A stretch of 64,000 nucleotides of DNA from DASWOJ01 sp964242325 (GCA_964242325.1 CAXTCI010000001.1:29381-93380); one strand, 5' to 3'; numbered from the stretch's first letter, positions 50,800 to 59,332 are shown. Translations and numbers: made by a program. The notes: generated by a model not told the origin, from the sequence alone.

Positions 50800-51368
50800 G
50801 CCGGCTCCCGATCTTCGCGTTCGTTCAAACCAATGTGGGTCCAGCCCGGGCGGTCGGCGAACCCAACGTAGCCGATGCGCTCCTGCGCCAAGGGGTGGGC
50901 GAAGAACACCTCAGTCGCCTCGGCCAGCAGCTCCTCGAAGAAGCGCTGCGGCGGCATCGGCCAGGCCGGGCCGGGCGGCGTGCCCGCCTGCATCGCGGTC
51001 AGCACCTCATCCTGCGCCGCGACCGGCAGATCGGCAAACGCAACGCCAGCCATGGCCTGGGATGCGCCGTCCAGTCCAGCCAGTCCGGCGCGCATCGCGG
51101 CGCCATCGTCCGGCATCACGTCGTAGCGCCAGCCATCCGTCTTACCCTCCGCCAGCCGCGCGTCCATCGGTCCGGCAACGTCAATCCGTGCATCGGGCCG
51201 TGCATCAGGCAGCAACCGGGCGCAGACCGCTTGCAGGGTGTGGAACTCTGCCGGAGTCAGGAAGCGCGGATCGGCAACGGGCGGGGCGTCCAGCCGGGCC
51301 AGAAGTGCGGCCCGGGTAGGCGGCGAGACGTGCTCGCCTTGCAGAAGGTCGCGTATCGTCAATCGCAC
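50796..51368 (-). CDS. Gluconate 2-dehydrogenase subunit 3-like protein
   Basis: Predicted 190-aa small subunit of the GMC dehydrogenase family (gluconate 2-dehydrogenase subunit 3). The FLTPAEFHTLQAVCARLLPD motif, PMPPQRFFEELLAEATEVFF and the C-terminal GYVGFADRPGWTHIG are typical. No Tat signal is visible at this N-terminus (MRLTIRDLLQGEHVSPP), which differs from many relatives that carry one. The gene is the first of the operon and its stop overlaps the large GMC subunit start. It is needed for assembly or export of the partner in known examples. Confidence 0.88.
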   Translation of the reverse strand: MRLTIRDLLQGEHVSPPTRAALLARLDAPPVADPRFLTPAEFHTLQAVCARLLPDARPDARIDVAGPMDARLAEGKTDGWRYDVMPDDGAAMRAGLAGLDGASQAMAGVAFADLPVAAQDEVLTAMQAGTPPGPAWPMPPQRFFEELLAEATEVFFAHPLAQERIGYVGFADRPGWTHIGLNEREDREPA

Positions 51369-51716
51369 TGTCCCATCCCGTACATTCGCAGCGCACTTCG
51401 GGTCGAACGCCCCGGCGTCAATCGGCTGTTACGGTGAAACCTGTTTCAGCCGACCTGGCCCGGCGCCAGCGGCGAGGTGCGGACAAGCAAGGTTGCGGGC
51501 GTCATTGCAGCATCCTGGGCAGGGGCGGCGGGCAGTGCGGCTATGCCGGCCAGTAAGCCGCGGCGGGACAGGGCAGACGGTATAGGCGGCTCCAGGTTTA
51601 ATGCGGGCTGGGAACGCCGCGAAGCCACGCCGGAAATGTTCACAAGCCTGTGCGGGTGCCGGTTGCGCGGCGCCGCCGTTGCGGCCAGCCTCGGCATGGC
51701 ATCCTGGAGGCAAGGC
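51369..51716. other. Intergenic region with a Tat-signal-like remnant on the minus strand
   Basis: Between divergent operons. The minus strand (about 51600 down to 51446) encodes SALSRRGLLAGIAALPAAPA followed by about 23 residues and a stop: a Tat-like signal peptide without a mature protein and without a convincing start codon. It may be the front end of a lost periplasmic protein. Promoters of both flanking genes should also lie here, but I cannot assign them. Confidence 0.35.
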
Positions 51717-53168
51717 ATGGCCGAATACGACCTGATCATCGAAGGCGGCACCGTCGTCACCGCATCGGACCAGTTCCGCGCCGACGTGGGCATACGCGCC
51801 GGCCGCATCGCAGCGCTCGGCGAGCGTCTGCAGGGCGGCCCCGTGCTGGACGCCGGCGGCCTGCTCGTCTTACCCGGCGGCGTGGACAGTCACTGCCACA
51901 TCGAGCAGTTGCAGGAAGGTGGCGGCGCCGACGAGGAAACCTTCGCCACCGGCAGCACCGCGGCGCTGGCGGGCGGGACCACCAGCGTCGTCACCTTCTC
52001 CACCCAGTTCAAGGGCGGCGGCATCCTGCAGCCCCTAGCAGAATACCGGCGCCGGGCCGCGGCAGGGGCGATGGTGGACTACGCCTTCCACCAGATTGTC
52101 ACCGACCCTTCGGACGCCGTGATCCGGGACGAGCTGCCGCAGGTGGTGGCGTCGGGCATACGCAGCCTGAAGGTGTTCCTGACCTACGACCCCCTGCATC
52201 TGGACGACCGGCAGTATCTGGCCGTGCTGTCGGCGGCCCGGCGCTTGGGCTGCCTGGTGACGGTGCATTGCGAGAACTATGACGCCATCGCCTGGCGCTC
52301 CGCCGCCCTGCTGGCCGATGGCCGGACCGCGCCGAAGTATCACGCCTGGTCCCGCCCGGCAGTGGTCGAGCGGGAAGCAACCCACCGCGCCATCGCACTG
52401 GCAGAACTGGTGGACACGCCCATCGAGGTCTTCCACGTGTCCTGTCCGGAAGCGGCGGAGGAGATCGCCCGCGCCCAGGCCCGCGGCGTGAAGGTATGGG
52501 GCGAGACCTGTCCGCAATACTTCGTGCTGACCGCCGCCGACATGGACCGTCCCGGCTTCGAGGGCGCCAAGTTCATGTGCAGCCCGGCCCCGCGCGACGC
52601 GGTGGCGACGGCCGGGCTGTGGGACGCGATACGCATGCGGACGCTGGGCGTAATCAGCTCGGACCACAGCGGATGGAGCTACGGCGGGACGCGCGGCAAG
52701 CAGTCGGCCGGGGCGGACGCGCCGTTCACGCGGATTCCCAACGGCGTCCCCGGCCTGGCCGCCCGGCTGCCGATCCTATGGAGCGAGGGGGTGGCCGCCG
52801 GGCGCATCAGCCCCAGCGACTTCGTGCGCCTGACGGCGACCGAGCCGGCGGCGCTGTTCGGCCTACGCGGGAAGGGCCGGATCGCCCCCGGGGCGGACGC
52901 GGACCTGGTGCTGTGGGACCCGGACCGCCGCATCCGCATGACCAATGCCCTGCAGCAGCACGTCATAGACTACACGCCCTACGAGGGCCTGGAGGTCACG
53001 GGCTGGCCGGTCGCAACCCTGCGCCGCGGTGAGATCGTGATGCGGGACGGGACGGTATCGGCGGCGCCAGGGTCGGGGCGCTACCTGCCCATCGCGCCTT
53101 ATGACCTGATCCGCCCGCGCGGGGTGCTGCCGAACGGGTTCGACGCGGCGGCGTTTGCGGCGGAATAG
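51717..53168 (+). CDS. Hydantoinase/dihydropyrimidinase-like cyclic amidohydrolase
   Basis: Metal-dependent amidohydrolase, 483 aa. The dinuclear metal site is complete: His59 and His61 (GGVDSHCHIEQ), carboxylated Lys152 (SLKVFLTY), His184 (VTVHCEN), His240 (EVFHVSC) and Asp316 (SSDHSGW). The sequence wording is that of D-hydantoinases/dihydropyrimidinases, which open hydantoin, dihydropyrimidine or related ring amides. The first metal motif is SHCH rather than the more common THTH. GGAGGCAAGGC precedes the ATG. The N-terminal extension in the same open frame upstream is not supported. No carbamoylase gene lies next to it. Confidence 0.9.
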   Translation: MAEYDLIIEGGTVVTASDQFRADVGIRAGRIAALGERLQGGPVLDAGGLLVLPGGVDSHCHIEQLQEGGGADEETFATGSTAALAGGTTSVVTFSTQFKGGGILQPLAEYRRRAAAGAMVDYAFHQIVTDPSDAVIRDELPQVVASGIRSLKVFLTYDPLHLDDRQYLAVLSAARRLGCLVTVHCENYDAIAWRSAALLADGRTAPKYHAWSRPAVVEREATHRAIALAELVDTPIEVFHVSCPEAAEEIARAQARGVKVWGETCPQYFVLTAADMDRPGFEGAKFMCSPAPRDAVATAGLWDAIRMRTLGVISSDHSGWSYGGTRGKQSAGADAPFTRIPNGVPGLAARLPILWSEGVAAGRISPSDFVRLTATEPAALFGLRGKGRIAPGADADLVLWDPDRRIRMTNALQQHVIDYTPYEGLEVTGWPVATLRRGEIVMRDGTVSAAPGSGRYLPIAPYDLIRPRGVLPNGFDAAAFAAE

Positions 53169-53255
53169 GGGGTGGCGATGGCTCTGTGGAGAGCGGCGGC
53201 AGTCCGGCCATGCACACGGTGCTGAGGCCAGACCCTGCCAGCGATGCCAAACGGT

Positions 53256-53939
53256 TCAGGCGGCTTCGGAGTATTCCATCTGGCTCGGCCAAAACTCGCC
53301 GGAACCGGTGATGAAGTGCCAGAAATTGGGCTGTTCCCGTTCCATGCGAGCCAGCATGGCGCCGAGGTCGGCGACGGCCGGCTGGCGCAGTCCGTGATAC
53401 TCAACGCAGGGGCCGACGGGCGAGAAGTGGATGGCCGTCGTGCGGAGCAGCCGGAGCAGGCTGCGTTCCATGACGGCGCACCAATGGGTGACGCCGTGGT
53501 CCCTGCTCATGCGGACAGCGCCTTGAACGAGGCTGAGGCGCAGCAGCGAGTCGGCCATGGCGTCCGATCCGCGGCGGTCCTTGGACACGGCGAACCGCGA
53601 CACCTCGGCGGTCGTTCTCGTCGGCAGCCCATCCAGCAGGCCCGGTGTGCAAAGCTGCTGGGTAGGCAGGCTACGCCGGGAGCCTGCGAGCGGCAGGATC
53701 AAGCGGACCGTTCCGACGACCTGGCCATTGTGACGTTCCCGCACCACAGCATGGCTGGAATGAGCGTCAAACATGTCCGTCTCCAGCCCTCCTGTCCCTG
53801 GCTCATACCCGCGTTCCAGGCAGTAAACTTGGTGTCGCAGACAGTAGGCTTCTTGGATCAACTCGGCTGAGTCGGCCACCTGCACTGCATATCTTGAACG
53901 AAAGCTGGACAATGCTGCCGAAACATCACCGATGTTCAT
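53256..53939 (-). CDS. PEP-CTERM/exosortase-associated acyltransferase-like protein (autoinducer-synthase-like fold)
   Basis: Predicted 227-aa protein of the N-acyltransferase group related to acyl-homoserine-lactone synthases and the TIGR03694-type proteins found near exosortase systems. The N-terminal YAVQVADSAELIQEAYCLRH then VYCLERGYE, FDAHSSHAVVRERHNGQVVG and the TTAEVSRFAVSKDRR region match the core. Family members probably acylate an amino acid or lipid-linked substrate using acyl-ACP; chemistry unproven. No exosortase or PEP-CTERM protein gene is in the window. The base composition is less GC-rich than neighbours. It is a single minus-strand gene with an AT-richer upstream region. Confidence 0.8.
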   Translation of the reverse strand: MNIGDVSAALSSFRSRYAVQVADSAELIQEAYCLRHQVYCLERGYEPGTGGLETDMFDAHSSHAVVRERHNGQVVGTVRLILPLAGSRRSLPTQQLCTPGLLDGLPTRTTAEVSRFAVSKDRRGSDAMADSLLRLSLVQGAVRMSRDHGVTHWCAVMERSLLRLLRTTAIHFSPVGPCVEYHGLRQPAVADLGAMLARMEREQPNFWHFITGSGEFWPSQMEYSEAA

Positions 53940-54409
53940 CCTGATATCCTCGCGGTTCCGTGAACGTGGGGTTGATCTACCAGCTACACGGACTTCAAGA
54001 CAACTTCGGATACAGCCTGAAATATAAAGTAAGCTGATTTTGGCAGAATCCTGCCCTGCGCGTGCTATAATATTAGGACATATATCTTATTGATACGATT
54101 ATTCCAGGTTGACGCCTGCTGTTCATTGTGACGGTTTGTCACTGAGCCACGGGTGACAAACCTTTTTTCAAAACGGTATTGCAACGTATTCATTTTGAGG
54201 TTAGACTGAGCTTGCCGGATGTGGTTGTGACGTCCATACCACATTGCGGTCGAACCGCTGGAAGCCCTCAAAGTAAATGGCAAACGGGGAAAGCGTATGG
54301 TATATGACACAATAATGAGGCATTCCGAGTACATGTGGTTTGCCGAGCGACGGCTTGGCCATGTCGCTCAACGTGATGTCTTGCACCCTCGCACCTTCCA
54401 GGTTTGACC
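53940..54409. other. AT-richer intergenic region between divergent genes
   Basis: About 470 bases with clearly lower GC than the rest of the window (runs such as TATAATATTAGGACATATA near 54066). TATAAT at 54066-54071 could be a -10 box on the plus strand, but a good -35 is not evident. A hairpin with a T-run lies in its centre (separate entry). I see no protein-coding gene; the region may hold divergent promoters, a leader or a small RNA. Confidence 0.45.
54133..54168 (+). terminator. Intrinsic terminator-like hairpin, no gene directly upstream
   Basis: GGTTTGTCAC and GTGACAAACC form a perfect 10-bp stem with a 10-base loop (TGAGCCACGG), followed at once by TTTTTT. It is the clearest Rho-independent terminator in the window, on the plus strand, yet the nearest plus-strand gene upstream ends almost 1 kb away. 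It could end a small RNA or act as an attenuator in the leader of the next gene. Confidence 0.75.
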
Positions 54410-54705
54410 ATGGCAGAACACGCTTTGAACGGATCGGCGGCCTCCAGCGAATGTGCGGTGTTCCCGATCATTGACCTGCAGTTTGCGTTGGCCTGGTCGG
54501 CCGCGGCGCCTGGATTCGGCGGATGGCGGATCGAGGTCGTCCAGATCAGCAGCGGCGAGATGGTGGATGTCGTCCCGCCCGGGGCGCAGTTCCCGGTGTT
54601 CTCGGTCGTGCCCAGGACCGGGCATGTCGAAGTTCTGTGGGAGCATCCCGCCGAGGCAGGAGGCGGGCAGGTGACGGTAGCCCGGCCATCCACGCTGCGG
54701 GATGC
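54410..54705 (+). CDS. Hypothetical protein, 3' truncated by assembly gap
   Basis: About 98 codons are visible before a run of 100 N, so the end is unknown. The ATG is preceded by the AGGTTTGACC context. The sequence (SECAVFPIIDLQFALAWSAA, then GWRIEVVQISSGEMVDVVPP) looks like a soluble alpha/beta protein; it is not recognised. It lies downstream of the terminator-like hairpin. The reading phase across the gap cannot be trusted because 100 N is a conventional placeholder. Confidence 0.5.
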
Positions 54706-54805
54706 NNNNNNNNNNNNNNNNNNNNNNNNNNNNNNNNNNNNNNNNNNNNNNNNNNNNNNNNNNNNNNNNNNNNNNNNNNNNNNNNNNNNNNNNNNNNNNN
54801 NNNNN
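54706..54805. other. Assembly gap (100 N)
   Basis: Exactly 100 N, the usual placeholder for a scaffold gap of unknown length. The 3' part of the hypothetical gene before it, and possibly whole genes, are missing. Order and orientation of the two flanks depend on the scaffolding evidence. Confidence 0.95.
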
Positions 54806-54823
54806 TGTTGATGGATAACAACA

Positions 54824-55147
54824 GTGGCACAAAGCGTGCGGACAGTCGAAGCTTTCGGGCAGCCTCTCCCACCCGTTACAGGTGAGCAAGCTAGCGGACA
54901 CGGCGTGTTCCGCCGGATCGCCGCCGTTCCAGACCTGCAGCCGCTTGCGTCGGACGAAATTTGGCGCGTGGCCCTGGAAGGCGAGACCGTCATCCGCGTC
55001 GTCCGCTTCCGCACCGAGATGGGGGGTGCGAAATGGGAGTTGCTGGCGATGGGAGACATGACTGACGAGCAGCTCGACGCCTATGAAGCAGCGATCTCCG
55101 GCATCCATGAAGGGCATCCCGACACTTCGTCCGCCTTGGGCATCTAA
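54824..55147 (+). CDS. Hypothetical protein after the gap
   Basis: Predicted 107-aa protein from a GTG start; a stop codon (54809-54811) closes this frame upstream, so it starts within the visible sequence. It reads as a small alpha/beta domain (DEIWRVALEGETVIRVVRFR, then GGAKWELLAMGDMTDEQLDA, then EAAISGIHEGHP). No motif is recognised and the ribosome-binding site is poor. A short frame starting ATG at 54811 overlaps it but is only about 24 codons. Confidence 0.5.
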   Translation: MAQSVRTVEAFGQPLPPVTGEQASGHGVFRRIAAVPDLQPLASDEIWRVALEGETVIRVVRFRTEMGGAKWELLAMGDMTDEQLDAYEAAISGIHEGHPDTSSALGI

Positions 55148-55227
55148 CATCAGGCCCTGATGGCAGGGGGCGACAAGGCCAGGGCATCCGTGGCAAGGGC
55201 TGCCGCACCCTGCAAGGACCTCCCGAC

Positions 55228-55476
55228 ATGGCGACCACAGCCCAGATCATCTATCAGCCCTATGTCGCCGGTGCCCGTGGTGCCTTGAAACCCGGCGTTC
55301 CCATCGTGTGCCGAACCGCGGACGAAGGCATTCGGCGTGCCGAACGCGCGCTGGCTGGCGGCAGCATACTAGGCGCTCGCGTCGTGCGCGTGCACCACGA
55401 CGCCGACGCGGACGAGTTCGGCCCGGCGGAACACCTGGGCGCCTTCGGTCAGGTGCCGGAGGATGTGGCGGGGTAG
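55228..55476 (+). CDS. Small conserved hypothetical protein
   Basis: Predicted 82-aa protein with AAGGA about 10 bases before the ATG. The sequence (MATTAQIIYQPYVAGARGAL, then PGVPIVCRTADEGIRRAERA and GGSILGARVVRV) resembles small proteins of unknown function that are widespread in alphaproteobacteria. No signal peptide or membrane segment. It is followed by about 250 bases without a gene that I can support, then the molybdenum hydroxylase genes. Confidence 0.65.
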   Translation: MATTAQIIYQPYVAGARGALKPGVPIVCRTADEGIRRAERALAGGSILGARVVRVHHDADADEFGPAEHLGAFGQVPEDVAG

Positions 55477-55726
55477 GACACGCCAGGCCCGGTTGATCCG
55501 GAGGCGAGCAGACGCGCAAACCCTGCCTGGCCGATGCGGCTTCCTGCGGCCGCGCGAAGCCGGCGGAGCCAGGCTTTCGGGTGGCTGGCCTACTGCATGG
55601 GGTCCGACCCGACCGCAGCCAACGCCCAAGGGTTTGCCGAACGCCATACGGCAGGATGGCGCCCGCACCAAGGCGTCGAGCGCAAGGTCCGTTGCAGCCC
55701 ATGCCATGCCGCCCCACTGTCTGCCG

Positions 55727-56542
55727 ATGGACTTGAACTCCGTCGACGCCGTTGTTCAACCGCGCTCCCGGGCTGACCTTCCTGCATGGCGCTTGCACGA
55801 TTGTTTGCTAGGAGGCGGCACTGACGTGCTGTCCGGCTCCCACCCCGGCATACGGCGGCTGGTGGACTTGGGCGCCATGGGCTGGCCGCCGCTTGAAATG
55901 TCGCTAGACGGCTTGCGCATCGCGGCGACCTGCACCCTCGCGGCTGCCGCGGCCGCGGAGTTCCCGTCCGCCTGGACCGCCGCCGGCGTGATCGCCGAGT
56001 GCTGCCGGGCGCTGGCCGGGTCATTCAAGATCTGCAACACCGCGACTGTGGGCGGCAACATCTGCCTGGCGTTGCCGGCCGCCCCGATGCTGGCGGCTGC
56101 CGTCGCCCTGGACGGCACGGCGCTGCTCTGGCCGGCGGACGGCGGCGAGCGCCGGGTGCCGATGACCGACTTTGCAACGGGTCCCCAGCAGACGGTCCTG
56201 CGCCCGGGCGAGGTGCTGCGCGCCATCGAGGTGCCAGCCCCGGCTCTACGCCGCCGGGCCGCGGTCCGCCAGGCGTCGCTCACCGCCATGGGCCGGTCGG
56301 CGGCGCTGCTGGTTGCGACGCTCTGCCCCGGCGATGGCGCATTCAGGCTGACGGTCACGGCCAGCACGGTCCGCCCTTATCACCGGCACTGGCCGGCGCC
56401 GCCCAGCCAGGATGCGCTGGATGCCTGGCTAGACGCCCTGCCCGGCGATGCCTGGCTGGACGACGTCCACGGCGCCCCAGCTTGGCGCCGCCACATGACC
56501 CGGCGCTTGGCGCACGACCTGCTGCACAGCCTGACCGTCTGA
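55727..56542 (+). CDS. Molybdenum hydroxylase FAD-binding subunit (CoxM/XdhB-like)
   Basis: Predicted 271-aa flavin subunit of a xanthine dehydrogenase/aldehyde oxidase-type enzyme. The first FAD motif is LLGGGTDVLSGSHPG and the second GSFKICNTATVGGNICLALP, which contacts the flavin. The C-terminal CO_deh_flav_C-type domain (RRRAAVRQASLTAMGRSAAL) is shorter than usual. The chosen ATG (MDLNSVDAV) is one of two in frame; the other is seven codons upstream. The stop shares one base with the start of the fused Fe-S/Mo subunit gene (TGATG). It passes electrons from the Fe-S clusters to NAD or another acceptor. Confidence 0.85.
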   Translation: MDLNSVDAVVQPRSRADLPAWRLHDCLLGGGTDVLSGSHPGIRRLVDLGAMGWPPLEMSLDGLRIAATCTLAAAAAAEFPSAWTAAGVIAECCRALAGSFKICNTATVGGNICLALPAAPMLAAAVALDGTALLWPADGGERRVPMTDFATGPQQTVLRPGEVLRAIEVPAPALRRRAAVRQASLTAMGRSAALLVATLCPGDGAFRLTVTASTVRPYHRHWPAPPSQDALDAWLDALPGDAWLDDVHGAPAWRRHMTRRLAHDLLHSLTV

Positions 56543-59226
56543 TGCGCCTGCACGTCAACGGCCGGGCGCACGATGCGCCGTCCTCGCCGGGCCAATGCCT
56601 GCGGACGCTGCTGCGCCAGCTCGGCTGCTTCGGCGTCAAGAAGGGCTGCGACACCGGGGATTGCGGCGCCTGCACCGTGCTGCTGGACGGGACCGCGATC
56701 CATAGCTGCCTGGTGCCCGCCTTCCGTGCGGCCGAACGGCAGGTCACGACCATCGAGGGGTTGGCCGGCCCGGACACCGACCCGGTGCAGCGTGCCTTCG
56801 CCGCAGCGCAGGGATTCCAGTGCGGCTACTGCACCCCGGGGATGGTGCTGACGGTCCGCGCCCTGGACCAGGGGCAGCGGGCCGACCTGCCGCGCGCCAT
56901 GAAGGGCAACCTATGCCGCTGCACCGGCTACCGCGCGATCGCCGACGCGGTAGATGGCGCCGCCGCTCCGGTGGACGCGCCCGCCCCGGCCACGCGGGAC
57001 GTGGTGACGGGCGCCGCACGCTACACCCTGGATGCCGAAGTGCCGGGCCTGCTGCACCTGCGCCTGCTGCGCTCGCCGCACACCCATGCCCGCATACACG
57101 CGATCCATCGCGGTGCCGCGCTGGCGGTGCCCGGCGTGGTGGCGGTGCTGACGCATGAGGACGTGCCGCGCCGCTATTACTCCACCGCCCGGCACGAGGA
57201 CCACCGCACCGACCCCGACGACACCCTGATGCTGGACGGCACCTTGCGCTTCATCGGCCAGCGCGTCGCCGCGGTGGTGGCGGAAACAGTGGCGGCAGCG
57301 GAAGCCGGCTGCGCCGCCTTGCAGGTCGAATACGACCCGCTGCCCGCCGTGTTCGACGCCGACGCCGCCATGCGGCCCGGCGCCCCGCAACTCCACGCGC
57401 AGCACGGGCGCATCCTGGACGCCGGGCGCAACGTCGTGCATCGCATCGTGGGACGCAGCGGATCGGTGGAGGCAGGCTTCGCCGCGGCGGATGCGGTCGT
57501 GGAAATCGCCTGCGACCTGCAACGGGTCCAGCACGCGGCACTGGAAACCCACGGCTGCATCACCTCCCTGGATGCCGAGGGCCGCCTGGTCGTGCGTACC
57601 AGCACGCAGGTGCCGTTCCTGGTCCGCAAGGCCTTGGCCGATCTCCTGGACCTCGACCCATCCCGCATCCGCGTCCTGGCGGGCCGGGTCGGCGGCGGCT
57701 TCGGCGGCAAGCAGGAGATGCTGGTCGAGGACATCTGCGCCCTCGCCACCCTGCGCACCGGCCGGCCCGTGCAGTCGGAGCTGACGCGCGAAGAGGTGTT
57801 CACCGCCACCACGACGCGCCATCCCATGCGCGTGACGGTGCGCGCCGGCGCCCGCGCGGACGGCACGCTGACGGCGCTGCACCTGCATGTCGTGTCGGAC
57901 ACCGGCGCCTACGGCAACCACGGCCCGGCGGTGCTGGAGCACGCCTGCAACGAGGTGCTGGCGATGTATAGCTGCCCGAACAAGGCCGCGGACGCCGTCG
58001 TCGCCTACACCAACACCGTGCCCGCCGGGGCTTTCCGCGGCTACGGCCTCAGCCAAACGCTATTCGCGATGGAGCAAGCGGTGGACGCCCTGGCCCGGCG
58101 CCTCGGCCTGTGCCCGTTCGCCATGCGCCGCCTTAACGCGGTGCGGCCCGGCGACGCGCTGGTGGGCGCCCGCCCGGCGCTGGACGACGTGGAGTTCGGC
58201 TCCTACGGCCTCGACCAATGCCTGGACCTGGTGCAGGCCGCGCTGGCGGACGGAGATAACGAGCCTGCGCCGGAGGGCTGGCTGGTGGGGCAGGGGATGG
58301 CGATGTCCATGCTGGACGGCGCGCCGCCGTTCGGCCACCGCGCGGAGGCCCGGCTGCGCCTGGCGCCGGACGGGTTATTCGACCTGGACGTCGGCACGGC
58401 GGAGTTCGGCAACGGCACCTCCACCGTGCATCGCCAGGTCGCAGCGGCGGTGTTGGGCACCCAGCCCGAGCACATCCGTCTGCGCCAGTCGGACACCGAC
58501 CTGCTGGACCACGACACCGGCGCCTTCGGCAGCACCGGCACGATGGTGGCGGCCAAGGCGACGGAGCTAGCCGCCCAGGCGCTGCGCGGGCGCATCCTGG
58601 CCCGGGCGGCGGATCGCTTGGGCGGTCCCTGCACCCTGGCGGACGGATCGGTGCGGTGCGGCGCCGACGTCCTGCCGCTCGCCGCGCTGGCCGACCCGCC
58701 GCTGGCAGTGGTGCGCAAGGCCGATGCGTCGCCGCGTACGGTATCGTTCAACGCCCACGGAGTCCGCGTAGCGGTGGACCCCGGCACCGGCCACATCCGC
58801 ATCCTGCGTAGCGTCCACGCCGCCGACGCCGGCCGGGTGCTGAACCCGGCCCAATGTCGTGGCCAGGTAGAAGGCGCGGTGGCCCAGGCATTCGGCGCCG
58901 TCCTATTCGAGCACCTGCGAGTCGGCCGGGACGGCGCGGTGGAGAACGGCGCCTTCCGCCACTATCACATCCCAGCCTGGCCCGACCTGCCGCGGACGCA
59001 GGTGCTGTTCGCCGACACGCACGACGCCTTCGGTCCCTTGGGCGCAAAGGGCATGAGTGAGGCCCCGTTCAATCCGGTCGGCGCCGCCCTGGCCAACGCC
59101 CTGGCAGACGCGACGGGGGTGCGGTTCACGGCCCCTCCGTTCACCGCCGACCGGGTATGGGCGGCGTTGCAGGCATCTGTGCCGGCCAATCCTTCTCCCT
59201 CTCCCTCCGGGAGAGGGCCGGGGTGA
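56542..59226 (+). CDS. Molybdenum hydroxylase with fused [2Fe-2S] and molybdopterin domains
   Basis: Predicted 894-aa subunit. Residues about 1-150 are the two-cluster Fe-S domain: Cys36, Cys41, Cys44 and Cys56 for the plant-type cluster (GCDTGDCGACTV) and Cys94, Cys97, Cys125 and Cys127 for the second (QCGYCTPG, LCRCTGY). The rest is the molybdopterin subunit with GRVGGGFGGKQE, AGAFRGYGLSQTLF, FGSTGTMVAAKA and the active-site Glu840 in KGMSEAPFNPVG. The layout equals Desulfovibrio aldehyde oxidoreductase, but here with a separate FAD subunit. The substrate (aldehyde, purine or N-heterocycle) is unknown. The last about 11 residues, PSPSPSGRGPG, and the stop are encoded by a dispersed repeat, so the original terminus was probably a little shorter. 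Confidence 0.92.
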   Translation: MRLHVNGRAHDAPSSPGQCLRTLLRQLGCFGVKKGCDTGDCGACTVLLDGTAIHSCLVPAFRAAERQVTTIEGLAGPDTDPVQRAFAAAQGFQCGYCTPGMVLTVRALDQGQRADLPRAMKGNLCRCTGYRAIADAVDGAAAPVDAPAPATRDVVTGAARYTLDAEVPGLLHLRLLRSPHTHARIHAIHRGAALAVPGVVAVLTHEDVPRRYYSTARHEDHRTDPDDTLMLDGTLRFIGQRVAAVVAETVAAAEAGCAALQVEYDPLPAVFDADAAMRPGAPQLHAQHGRILDAGRNVVHRIVGRSGSVEAGFAAADAVVEIACDLQRVQHAALETHGCITSLDAEGRLVVRTSTQVPFLVRKALADLLDLDPSRIRVLAGRVGGGFGGKQEMLVEDICALATLRTGRPVQSELTREEVFTATTTRHPMRVTVRAGARADGTLTALHLHVVSDTGAYGNHGPAVLEHACNEVLAMYSCPNKAADAVVAYTNTVPAGAFRGYGLSQTLFAMEQAVDALARRLGLCPFAMRRLNAVRPGDALVGARPALDDVEFGSYGLDQCLDLVQAALADGDNEPAPEGWLVGQGMAMSMLDGAPPFGHRAEARLRLAPDGLFDLDVGTAEFGNGTSTVHRQVAAAVLGTQPEHIRLRQSDTDLLDHDTGAFGSTGTMVAAKATELAAQALRGRILARAADRLGGPCTLADGSVRCGADVLPLAALADPPLAVVRKADASPRTVSFNAHGVRVAVDPGTGHIRILRSVHAADAGRVLNPAQCRGQVEGAVAQAFGAVLFEHLRVGRDGAVENGAFRHYHIPAWPDLPRTQVLFADTHDAFGPLGAKGMSEAPFNPVGAALANALADATGVRFTAPPFTADRVWAALQASVPANPSPSPSGRGPG

Positions 59227-59332
59227 GGGGGCGGGAAAGCACTGTCTTCGCCAACGCCTGACCGTAGGCCGCCAGAACCGGCGGTTCTTCGCCCCGCAGC
59301 CAAGACGCCCCCTCCCAAAGGGAAAGGGAGCA
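59191..59332 (+). repeat. Dispersed inverted repeat DR-A, copy 11 (overlaps gene end, GCGGGAAAGC spacer type)
   Basis: Left arm CTCTCCCTCCGGGAGAGGG then GGCCGGGGTGAGGGGGC, whose TGA is the stop codon of the molybdenum hydroxylase, and spacer GCGGGAAAGCACTG as in copy 8. The right arm is partly deleted: ACGCCCCCTCCCAAAGGG then AAAGGGAGCAG. Confidence 0.8.

Noticed and set aside
54041..54056. Possible sigma-54 promoter (TTGGCAGAATCCTGCC)
   Set aside because: The distance between the GG and GC elements is one base too short for the -24/-12 consensus, and nothing else supports it.
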